Source: Acanthopleuribacter pedis (lineage in GTDB: Bacteria > Acidobacteriota > Holophagae > Acanthopleuribacterales > Acanthopleuribacteraceae). Taken from it: a DNA stretch of 64,000 nucleotides. Positions 53,660-61,236 of the stretch are shown here, in pieces (position 1 is the first letter of the stretch; every line of letters begins with the position of its first letter). The stretch spans positions 124,001 through 188,000 of the forward strand of contig NZ_JAFREP010000019.1 of assembly GCF_017377855.1 (NCBI RefSeq), given 5' to 3'. A program made the position numbers and the translations under genes. A model generated the notes under the pieces. The model was not told where the DNA came from and made no database searches. It worked only from the letters and a program-made list of their open reading frames with translations.

Positions 53660-54252
53660 AACACCTTTCGGAAGAACAATTGATTGATATTTTGATGAAT
53701 GAACCACGTGACGCGGCGCTGGACCAACACCTCGCCGAATGCCCGCCCTGCAATGAGCGCTACCGCTTAATTGCCGACGGCCTCAGCGTGGCCGAGGCGG
53801 CCGAACCCATCATCCCGGAAATGCCGCGCCCGATGATTTCCCACGCGGCTTTCCGCAGACGCACCTGGCTGAAACGCGCGGTGGTCCTACCCCTCGCCGC
53901 CATGTTGGTGCTCTCTTTACTCGGTTTTGGGTTCCAATCCGACCAAGACGGCTTTAGCGTTCAGTTCTCCTTGCTCGGCACCCAAACCACCGCCGCCAAC
54001 CACGATGCACGCATCGCCGATCTGGAACAACGGCTCTTGGAAGCCATTGAACTCAACACCAAGCTCACTCAAAACCAAATGGATTCGCGTTTCGAAGCGG
54101 TTTTTCAAGAACGCGATCAAAACCTGCGCGAGTTTTCCACCGCCCTTAATGCCCAAATCAAAGGCATTGAACTGCAAAACTCCGAGAACATGGTCGACCT
54201 TCGCGAGGAAATGCTTCAAGAAGTTCGCACCGCCGCCAACCAAGGAAGATAA
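53656..54252 (+). CDS. membrane-anchored anti-sigma factor (zf-HC2 type)
   Basis: 198 aa, start overlapping the sigma gene (ATGA). The zinc-binding H25-x3-C29-x2-C32 motif (HLAECPPC) is the ZAS/zf-HC2 anti-sigma module; one membrane helix lies near residues 74-94 (RAVVLPLAAMLVLSLLGFGF), and the C-terminal half is a periplasmic coiled coil (DARIADLEQRLLEAIELNTK). It should hold the sigma factor at the membrane until a signal triggers proteolysis or release. The coiled coil probably contacts a periplasmic partner, for example the next gene's product. Confidence 0.88.
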   Translation: MKHLSEEQLIDILMNEPRDAALDQHLAECPPCNERYRLIADGLSVAEAAEPIIPEMPRPMISHAAFRRRTWLKRAVVLPLAAMLVLSLLGFGFQSDQDGFSVQFSLLGTQTTAANHDARIADLEQRLLEAIELNTKLTQNQMDSRFEAVFQERDQNLREFSTALNAQIKGIELQNSENMVDLREEMLQEVRTAANQGR

Positions 54253-54917
54253 TGATGTCGTTGCTTTTTTCATTGATTACCTTTTTCTGGATGCCACCGA
54301 CCCACCAGGTACCCAGCCACCTGACGATTTGGGAACAAATCGCCGAGGTAGAAGGTTTTATCAAAGCCGAGGTCAACAAGCAGAACCGTGCTTTCGGCGT
54401 GTTTAGCAGCGATCCGGTGCGTGGTTACTACCTCGACGAACAAGGGGTGATGCTGTTTGTCCCAGTTCGCTATAAAAAGCGTTCCAAACCCACCACGGTC
54501 CGTGAACAAACGGTCCCGGTGGCGGCGCGAACCCAAAGCATCACCGCCAACCGCGAGGAACTCAACCGCCGCAAGCGTCAATGGCGCGAAACCTTACAGC
54601 AAGATGAGCTGGAAAAGGAAGCCGCCTTCGAAGAACTGGTCACCTTCATCCGCAACAACATCCCCAAAATCGGCCAACGCCTGCCCGCGCTAAAAGACAG
54701 CGAACAACTCACGGTGATCGTGGAAGAACGCGAGCCGGCCTGGTATTTCGCGGGATTGCACTACCGGCCGCAAGCCTCGCGCAAGTTGGTCACCCTGCGC
54801 GTCACCAAAAGTGATTTGGACAGCATCAAGGAACACGAAACCGATTTCCCCGGCGCCTGGATCCAAAAAATCAAACGCACCAACAACCACCGCGACATGC
54901 GGCGCATCCTCCCCTAA
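54252..54917 (+). CDS. exported protein of unknown function in the sigma/anti-sigma operon
   Basis: 221 aa; the ATG overlaps the anti-sigma stop by one base (TAATG). A short hydrophobic N-terminus (MSLLFSLITFFWM) looks like a signal or anchor. The rest is charged and helical in the middle (EELNRRKRQWRETLQQDELE), with a beta-rich end (LTVIVEEREPAWYFAGLHYR). I recognise no family. Being tightly coupled to the anti-sigma gene, it may sense or modulate the same signal (inference). Confidence 0.75.
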   Translation: MMSLLFSLITFFWMPPTHQVPSHLTIWEQIAEVEGFIKAEVNKQNRAFGVFSSDPVRGYYLDEQGVMLFVPVRYKKRSKPTTVREQTVPVAARTQSITANREELNRRKRQWRETLQQDELEKEAAFEELVTFIRNNIPKIGQRLPALKDSEQLTVIVEEREPAWYFAGLHYRPQASRKLVTLRVTKSDLDSIKEHETDFPGAWIQKIKRTNNHRDMRRILP

Positions 54918-54940
54918 CCCCTTTTACCTATCCTTCTTTT

Positions 54941-54977
54941 GTGACCGAGCCGCTCCCACGCGGTTCGGTCACTTTTT
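54941..54977 (+). terminator. rho-independent terminator of the sigma operon
   Basis: GTGACCGAGCCGC (54941-54953) pairs with GCGGTTCGGTCAC (54960-54972, with one G-U pair), then T5. It closes the three-gene transcript and lies 19 nt ahead of the next start. Confidence 0.92.
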
Positions 54978-54996
54978 CCGTTCGGGGCAATCAGTC

Positions 54997-55524
54997 ATGC
55001 TAGAAAACACCCGCTTGCTGTTACGACCGATCACCACGGCAGACGCGCCCGCCATGGCCGCATCATTGGCGGACCCGGAGGTGCGCCGCTTGACCGGCAC
55101 CCATGCCCACTTTTCCCCGGAACAGATCGAAACCTATTGTGCAAACATCGGCGCCGACCCCAACCGGCTGGACCTCGCCATCGTAGACAAAAGGCAGCCA
55201 AACCGCGTCGTAGGTGAAATTTCGCTGTTGGACATTGATCGAACCAACCGCAACGCGCACTTACGCATCGCGCTTTACGGCAAAAGCCTTTTCGGGAAGG
55301 GCTACGGAACCGAGGCGTCCCGACTACTGATACAACACGCGTTCGATCACGAAGGCCTGCACCGCATTGATTTGGAGGTATTTTCGTTCAACACCCGCGC
55401 TGTTGCCCTCTACCGGAAACTGGGGTTTGTGCAGGAGGGCGTCAAACGCCAAGCGCTTTTTTGGGACGGTGCGTTCCACGATGTCCTGCTCATGGCGCGA
55501 TTGGCCCACCCCGCCTCGCTTTAA
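54997..55524 (+). CDS. GNAT family N-acetyltransferase (RimJ/RimL type)
   Basis: 175 aa from ATG 54997, which gives the family start LENTRLLLRPITTADAPAMA; an upstream in-frame ATG at 54811 would run through the terminator and the previous gene. The acetyl-CoA motif is IALYGKSLFGKGYGTEASRL and the end reads HRIDLEVFSFNTRAVALYRK, then LGFVQEGVKRQALF. Likely acetylates a protein N-terminus or small amine; substrate not deducible. No clear Shine-Dalgarno. Confidence 0.88.
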   Translation: MLENTRLLLRPITTADAPAMAASLADPEVRRLTGTHAHFSPEQIETYCANIGADPNRLDLAIVDKRQPNRVVGEISLLDIDRTNRNAHLRIALYGKSLFGKGYGTEASRLLIQHAFDHEGLHRIDLEVFSFNTRAVALYRKLGFVQEGVKRQALFWDGAFHDVLLMARLAHPASL

Positions 55525-55689
55525 CGGAAAGCACGCGAAGGAAGCACCCACTGCATGATAAACTACGGGACTTGCCGGTCGAATAGCGACCACCTTTTTA
55601 CATAAAATCGAATTGAATGGAATGCCGCCCGCACGTCCCACCAGGGTTGATGTGACGCGAAACGATGCAGGCGGAAAAGAGGAATGTTC

Positions 55690-56469
55690 ATGAACACCAA
55701 CCGTGAGGGCCGTCTTCAAGCAACGGCTTTGGTTACCGGCGCCGGAACCGGTATCGGCCGCGCCCTGAGTTTCGCCTTGGCCAATCTCGGCATCAATGTC
55801 CTCGGCGTGGGCCGCCGCGAGCATTTGCTCCAAGAGACCCGCGACGCTTTTCCCGACCTCATCCACATTTTGGTCGCCGATCTTGCCACGGAAGAAGGCC
55901 GACGCGCGGTCATCGCGGCGGAAGCGGCCAAAAACGGCTTTGGCTTGGTGGTCCACAACGCCGCCACCTTGCAACCGGTCGCCCCGCTTCTGGAAATCGA
56001 CCACCAAGCTTGGATCGAGCACATGGCGATTAACGTCCACGCCCCCCTGTTTTTGACCCAGTTGGTAGTGCCCCACATGGTACGCGGCGGCCGAATATTA
56101 AACATTTCGTCGGGCGCGGCCCACAACGCCTATCGCGGCTGGGGCGCCTACTGCACGAGCAAAGCCGCCCTCCACATGATTTACCAGGTCCTCAAGGAAG
56201 AGTTGGCGGATCGCGAATTGATGATCGGCAGCGCGCGGCCCGGGGTTGTCGACACCCCGATGCAGGCGGAAGTGCGCACGGCCTCCCCGGAAATCTTTCC
56301 AGACCTCCAGCGTTTTCTCGATCTAAAAGACGACGGCAACCTCCAAACCCCGGCCCACGTTGCCAAGTTCCTCACCTGGCTGTTGCTCGACGTCGACGAC
56401 GAAAAGTTCACCCACAAAGAATGGGACGTGCGTGACGCGGCCCACCACGAATACTGGGACCGCCATTAA
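55690..56469 (+). CDS. short-chain dehydrogenase/reductase
   Basis: 259 aa from ATG 55690 (GAGG seven to eight bases upstream; the ATG two codons earlier is too close). NAD(P) motif TGAGTGIGRAL at residues 15-25, an Arg pair after strand 2 (VGRREHLL) that favours NADPH, NNAG replaced by HNAA, and the catalytic Ser (NISSGAAHN), Tyr (GAYCTSK, Y-x3-K) all present. It resembles the sepiapterin/benzil reductase branch (YQVLKEELADRELMIGSARP, then GVVDTPMQ). Substrate unknown. Followed by a terminator. Confidence 0.9.
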   Translation: MNTNREGRLQATALVTGAGTGIGRALSFALANLGINVLGVGRREHLLQETRDAFPDLIHILVADLATEEGRRAVIAAEAAKNGFGLVVHNAATLQPVAPLLEIDHQAWIEHMAINVHAPLFLTQLVVPHMVRGGRILNISSGAAHNAYRGWGAYCTSKAALHMIYQVLKEELADRELMIGSARPGVVDTPMQAEVRTASPEIFPDLQRFLDLKDDGNLQTPAHVAKFLTWLLLDVDDEKFTHKEWDVRDAAHHEYWDRH

Positions 56470-56498
56470 TCAATACCTCAATGAAGCCACACCAAAAC

Positions 56499-56526
56499 GG
56501 AAGCGGGGCCAAACGCCCCGCCTTCC
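56499..56526. terminator. terminator between SDR and VOC genes (convergent)
   Basis: GGAAGCGGGGC (56499-56509) pairs with GCCCCGCCTTCC (56515-56526, one bulged C), followed by TTTAT on the plus strand. It serves the SDR gene and may also end the convergent VOC gene. Confidence 0.75.
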
Positions 56527-56527
56527 T

Positions 56528-56920
56528 TTATGTTTCTTCTCGGGCGGGCCACTGATTGGCACCCGCCGGAAAGGTTTTGGTGTGCTTGGGCACAATGCAG
56601 AAGCGATGACCGCCGGGTGCCTCCATCACCTGCCAATCTTTGACGCCACGTACCTTGACAGCGCCGATTTGTTGGACACGTTCGACTTCCGCTTCGACGT
56701 TGTCGGTTTCCACATCGAGGTGAACACCCGGCGCGTCGTCCGTCCGTTGCAGCAGGAGTTCGACATGGTCGACGGGGATTTTTAACGAAACATACCGATG
56801 CTCGGTGTCGGCGTCGTCGGCAATTACATTGCCGAACAAAGCCTGCCAAAAAGCCAAGGCCGCGTCCCATTGTTCGGGCGGGCAGTCAATCACAATGGTG
56901 GATAGTTTGCTTTGATGCAT
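56528..56920 (-). CDS. VOC (glyoxalase/bleomycin-resistance fold) family protein
   Basis: 130 aa from ATG 56920 with AGGAGG upstream. Two beta-alpha-beta3 units typical of the VOC superfamily: STIVIDCPPEQWDAALAFWQ in the first, GVHLDVETDNVEAEVERVQQ and EAPGGHRFCIVPKH in the second. Candidate metal ligands are scarce (H in GVHLDV, H in GGHRFCIV), so it may bind rather than convert its ligand. Substrate unknown. Confidence 0.85.
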   Translation of the reverse strand: MHQSKLSTIVIDCPPEQWDAALAFWQALFGNVIADDADTEHRYVSLKIPVDHVELLLQRTDDAPGVHLDVETDNVEAEVERVQQIGAVKVRGVKDWQVMEAPGGHRFCIVPKHTKTFPAGANQWPAREET

Positions 56921-57025
56921 GTTCCCTCCTTTGGGGGTTGCGTGGGTTGTCCCAGGCACATGGCAACGCGAACAACATGCCACGCCGGCGGTGGCGCCTG
57001 TTCATCCCCCGAGACCATGATCTTA

Positions 57026-57337
57026 ACCCGCATTTCTCACAAGGACTTCTGCTACGCGGCAACCCATGCGATTACGAGGGGGCGGCCTTCCGCGGGGCGG
57101 CCTTCCGCGGGGCGGCCTTCCGCGGGGCGGCCTTCCGCGGGGCGGCCTCCCGCTTTACTCAGTCGAGCAATACGCGACGTAGCGCTGCTACGCCGAAGGG
57201 TCGGCCCCGCGATAGGTCGGCCCCGCGATAGGTCGGCCTCGCGATAGGTCGGCCCCGCTCCGTTTGCGCTTGGTCCTAATCTTCGCACTCACCAGGCTTT
57301 CAGCTTCTCGCGACGAATCCTTGTGAGAAATGCAGGC
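57026..57337 (-). mobile_element. MITE-like element, copy 3, expanded by tandem repeats
   Basis: Same ends as copies 1 and 2 but in the opposite orientation, 312 bp, TA on both sides (57024-57025, 57338-57339). Shared blocks: GCAACCCATGCGATTACGAG near the left end and TCTTCGCACTCACC plus AGGCTTTCAGCTTCTCGCGA near the right end. The extra length comes from two internal tandem-repeat arrays. The right TIR has two changes (GCAGGCTA). It lies in the promoter-side gap between the VOC gene and the M43 peptidase gene. Confidence 0.75.
57079..57257 (+). repeat. two tandem-repeat arrays inside MITE copy 3
   Basis: About five copies of a 15-bp unit (GGGGCGGCCTTCCGC) at 57079-57153 and about four copies of a 16-bp unit (GGTCGGCCCCGCGATA) at 57199-57257. 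The other two element copies have at most one such unit, so the arrays expanded after insertion. Confidence 0.85.
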
Positions 57338-57485
57338 TATCAACGAAAGACCCGGGGAATTTCGACGATGTGCAGATTGTTCGGAAAAAGAGTGAACTTA
57401 TCTCCTTCTCTCTGATATATTAATCACACTTTACATATCTATTACTTAAATAACACATAGGTTTGACATCCATTAAGGAGAGAAC

Positions 57486-60400
57486 ATGCGTTTCCCCGTT
57501 TTCTGTTTCCATCTCTTATTGCTGGCTTTACCGCTTGCAGCACAACACCAACCCGGTCCCTGTCGGGTTGGCCCCGATTTAGGCAAACACCTCCAACTTC
57601 GCTACCAACAGCAACCGGCACTCGAAAAAATAGCCCGCGACGCCGAGGCCCGACAAAACCAAAAACTGGCGGAATTCAACACCCTGCCCCCACCTTCCAA
57701 ACGCGGCCCCATCTACACGATTCCGGTGGTTTTCCACGTGATGACCTGGCAAAGCGACAGCGGTAACGACGGTTTCGTGGACGACGCCAAGATCCACGAG
57801 GCGATGGACATCGTTAACCGCGAGTTCAACGCCCTCAACGGCGCCTTCGACGACATCGAACCGGCCTTCGCGGGCCTGGTTGCCGATCCTCAAATCGAAT
57901 TTGTGTTGGCGCAACGGGACCCCGACGGCAACCCCACCAGCGGGATCACCCGCGACGTCACCATCCATACCTACAACGGCCTGTGGGACTTTCCCGAATT
58001 GAAGCGGGTCCACGTTTGGCCCCGTGATAAGTACCTCAACATTTGGGTGGTGCAGAGTTCGGACGGCGGCAACGGCTCGGCCTGGGCGTACCTGCCCGCG
58101 CAAGTGGCCGAGGGCAGCGGCATTGAGGATTTGGACGGCATTGTGATTTCTACCTGGGCATTGGGCGCGACCACGCCGGGTTACCATTCGATCCTCACTC
58201 ACGAAATCGGGCACTCCTTGAACCTGCGCCACACCTGGGGACCGGGCGCCCACGGATCAGCCGAGGCCTGTGATGAGGACGACGACGTTGCCGACACACC
58301 CAATTGCAGCGGCGCCTCAGGGTGCAACACCAACCGCCGCACCTGCGGCAGCCAGGACATGATTCAGAACTTTATGGATTACGCCACCTGCCCGATTGCC
58401 TTCACGCAAGGCCAGGTGACCCGCATGCATGCCGCGCTGAACAGCGATGTGGCCTTGCGGAACCATTTGTGGTCGCAGGACAACTTAATCGATACCGGGC
58501 TGGCGAACGGTCCCGCGCGCGCTTCTTTCGCGACCTCGGCCAAACGCATCACACCCGGCGAAGCGGTTCAATTTTACGATACCTCGGCGGCGGATCACCA
58601 GGCGATTACGAACTGGAGCTGGTCGTTTCCGGGCGGATCACCGTCGTCCTACCAGGGACAAAACCCACCCGCGGTTGTTTATGACCAAGCGGGCCGCTTT
58701 GATGTGATTTTGTCGGTAACCACCGCCGCGGGCTCGCACCAAACCCATCGCCGCCGGTACATTGAGGTCGCCCATGATTTGGTCATGCACCCCGGCACGG
58801 CCGTGGTGGGTCCGGGCACCTTTACCGATTCGCAGCCGACCCGCTATTACGATCAGAATGTGGACCAGACGTTAACCGCCCTGCCCGCCGAGGCGGGACG
58901 GATGTTGCGCGTTTCCTTCGCCGAATTCCGCCTGGGCGCGGGTGATTCCCTGCGCATTTACGACGGCACCTCCAGCGCGGCACCTTTGTTGGGCAACTAC
59001 ACCGGCACCCAATCGCCCGGCGTGGTCACGGCAAGCAACGCCCAAGGCGCGCTCACCTTCCGCTTTGTCGCGGACGGCGACGACAACAACTACGGCTGGA
59101 GCGCGGGTCTGGATTACGCCGATGCGGCGACCACGATCATGCAAAACGGCAGCTTCCAAGTGGCGGGCGGTGATTTCGTCGATCCCGGCCTGAACGGCAA
59201 CTACGGGGTTGAATACGATCAAACCATGACCCTAACCCCGGCACAGCCGGACAGCAAGCTGCGCGTGACTTTTACCAGCTTTAAGATGGAAGATGTCGAC
59301 GAGAACTGCGAATTCGATTACCTGCAAATCTACGACGGAACCAACACGGGCGCGCCGCTGATCGGTTCGTTCTGCAGCACGGGTTCACCGGGCATTATCA
59401 CCGCGACCAACCCACAAGGTGCGCTCACCTTCCGCTTCGTCTCGGACGATAACCGCACCGGTCCCGGTTGGCGCGCGTACCTGAGCCAAATCACCGAGGC
59501 CGATGACGAGATTTTGATGCGCCAAGGTACGCAAACGACTTCCGGCGCGGTCTTTATGGACGGCGGCAAGTTCGCGAACTACAGTGACAACACCGATCAA
59601 ACGCTGACCCTGCGCCCCCAAGACTCGGATCGCAAACTCCGGGTTACCTTTGCCGCCTTCCTGATGGAACACGACGATGCCGACTGCGCTTACGATGTGG
59701 TGACGGTGTTTGACGGGGAAACCACCGCGGCGCCCCAAGTTGGGACCTTCTGCAACACCAACTCGCCCGGCGTGGTGGCGGCGACCAACCCAACCGGCGC
59801 CTTGACCTTCCGCTTCGTCACGGACGACAACACCACCGCGCCCGGTTGGAGTTCCTTGGTGGCGCAGGTCGACGCGGCCGACACGACGCTGTACCCGATG
59901 CAAAGCGGCACGGTCCAAGCCGAATCGGGCATCTTCACGGACGCGGGTCGCTACGGCGCCTACAGCAACGACGCCGACACGGTGATGACTTTTGTCCCGC
60001 CCAGCGGGAATCCGCTCACCTTCACCTTCGGCGCCTTCAGCATGGAACCAACGGATCGCACCTGCCTGTACGACATGTTGGAAATCTACGACGGCACCGA
60101 CACCAATGCCCCGTCCTTGGGTGTCTTCTGCAACACGACCTCGCCCGGCAAGGTCACGGCCGGCAACCCGAGCGGCGCGCTCACCTTCCGTTTCATTTCT
60201 GACGACAACACGACCGGCCATGGTTGGGCGGCGCATTTTGGAACGGAAGCCACCCCCAACCAGGAACCCGAGGTGGCGGTGACGGCACCGGGCGACGGGG
60301 CGGTTTTCACCGCGGGTACAACCATCACCTTCAGCGGAACCGCGACGGATGCAGAGGACGGCGATCTTGCCGCCAACCTGAGCTGGACTTCTTCACTGGA

Positions 60401-61160
60401 CGGGGCACTGGGTAACGGCGCCGCCTTCAGCATCAGCACGCTTTCGGTCGGTACCCACACCGTAACGGCCTCGGTGAACGACAGCGCGGGCGCGTCAGGC
60501 TCGGCCGCGATCTCGGTTACGGTTGAAGCGGGTAACGAGGTGCCCACCATTGGCGACGGGGAAACGGTTTCGGGGCTGCAAGCCCAACAGGGTCAATGGA
60601 TTTACTACCGCATCGCGGTTCCCGACAATGCGGCCAACCTGACCCTGGCGATCAGCGGCGGCAGCGGCGACGCGGACCTTTACATTCGCCACGCCCAACA
60701 ACCCACCCAAGACGATTGGGACTGCCGCCCCTACCGCTCCGGCAACAACGAAAGCTGTACGGTCGCTTCCCCGGCGGCGGGCGACACCTACATTGGCATT
60801 CGCGCCTACAACAGCTTCAGTAACCTGCAACTCACGGCAAGCTACCAAAGCGATGACCGCGTCGGGTTTACCGAGACGGACCTGGCGGCGGACCAAGGCG
60901 CGTGGCGGCATTTCCAAATCCAAGTGCCGGCCGGCGCAAGTCGCCTGGACATCAGCATCGAAGGCGGCAGCGGTGACGCGGACCTGTACGTCAAACGCGG
61001 TGCCCAACCCAGCGAAAACGATTGGGATTACCGTCCCTGGGTCAGCGGCAACCAGGAATCGGTGGCGGTACCCAACCCGCAAACCGATACCTGGTTCATC
61101 AGCCTGCGCGGTTACCGAGCATTCAGCGGCGTAACCCTAAACGTCCACTACCAAAACTAA
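57486..61160 (+). CDS. secreted M43 metallopeptidase with PKD, four CUB and two PPC domains
   Basis: 1224 aa with signal peptide (MRFPVFCFHLLLLALPLAAQ). The M43/pappalysin zinc motif HEIGHSLNLRH gives ligands H239, H243 and H249; AEACDEDDDVADTPNC, QNFMDYATCPIAFTQGQ (Met-turn) follow. Then a PKD-type domain about 345-430 and four CUB modules of about 115 residues each between 430 and 920, each with the D-x-L-x-(I/V)-(Y/F)-D-G core and GALTFRFV. An Ig-like cadherin-type domain and two PPC domains (SGGSGDADLYIRHAQQPTQD; EGGSGDADLYVKRGAQPSEN) close the protein. It should act outside the cell on proteins, with CUB/PPC for substrate or surface binding. Single-gene unit with its own terminator. Confidence 0.95.
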   Translation: MRFPVFCFHLLLLALPLAAQHQPGPCRVGPDLGKHLQLRYQQQPALEKIARDAEARQNQKLAEFNTLPPPSKRGPIYTIPVVFHVMTWQSDSGNDGFVDDAKIHEAMDIVNREFNALNGAFDDIEPAFAGLVADPQIEFVLAQRDPDGNPTSGITRDVTIHTYNGLWDFPELKRVHVWPRDKYLNIWVVQSSDGGNGSAWAYLPAQVAEGSGIEDLDGIVISTWALGATTPGYHSILTHEIGHSLNLRHTWGPGAHGSAEACDEDDDVADTPNCSGASGCNTNRRTCGSQDMIQNFMDYATCPIAFTQGQVTRMHAALNSDVALRNHLWSQDNLIDTGLANGPARASFATSAKRITPGEAVQFYDTSAADHQAITNWSWSFPGGSPSSYQGQNPPAVVYDQAGRFDVILSVTTAAGSHQTHRRRYIEVAHDLVMHPGTAVVGPGTFTDSQPTRYYDQNVDQTLTALPAEAGRMLRVSFAEFRLGAGDSLRIYDGTSSAAPLLGNYTGTQSPGVVTASNAQGALTFRFVADGDDNNYGWSAGLDYADAATTIMQNGSFQVAGGDFVDPGLNGNYGVEYDQTMTLTPAQPDSKLRVTFTSFKMEDVDENCEFDYLQIYDGTNTGAPLIGSFCSTGSPGIITATNPQGALTFRFVSDDNRTGPGWRAYLSQITEADDEILMRQGTQTTSGAVFMDGGKFANYSDNTDQTLTLRPQDSDRKLRVTFAAFLMEHDDADCAYDVVTVFDGETTAAPQVGTFCNTNSPGVVAATNPTGALTFRFVTDDNTTAPGWSSLVAQVDAADTTLYPMQSGTVQAESGIFTDAGRYGAYSNDADTVMTFVPPSGNPLTFTFGAFSMEPTDRTCLYDMLEIYDGTDTNAPSLGVFCNTTSPGKVTAGNPSGALTFRFISDDNTTGHGWAAHFGTEATPNQEPEVAVTAPGDGAVFTAGTTITFSGTATDAEDGDLAANLSWTSSLDGALGNGAAFSISTLSVGTHTVTASVNDSAGASGSAAISVTVEAGNEVPTIGDGETVSGLQAQQGQWIYYRIAVPDNAANLTLAISGGSGDADLYIRHAQQPTQDDWDCRPYRSGNNESCTVASPAAGDTYIGIRAYNSFSNLQLTASYQSDDRVGFTETDLAADQGAWRHFQIQVPAGASRLDISIEGGSGDADLYVKRGAQPSENDWDYRPWVSGNQESVAVPNPQTDTWFISLRGYRAFSGVTLNVHYQN

Positions 61161-61199
61161 CCCGATCCAAAGGCGTCATTCCCAAGGGCATCTATCGGA

Positions 61200-61230
61200 G
61201 GGCGGTGTTTCGTGCACCGCCCTTCTTTTT
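61200..61230 (+). terminator. rho-independent terminator of the M43 gene
   Basis: GGGCGGTG (61200-61207) pairs with CACCGCCC (61215-61222), followed by TTCTTTTT. Confidence 0.9.
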
Positions 61231-61236
61231 GCATGG

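Noticed and set aside
57040-57240. Pentapeptide-repeat-like protein (GAAFR repeats) in forward frames
   Set aside because: The peptide periodicity is just the 15-bp DNA tandem repeat inside MITE copy 3; no ribosome binding site and no family-like flanks.
57079-57257. CRISPR array
   Set aside because: Repeats are directly adjacent without spacers and are far too short.
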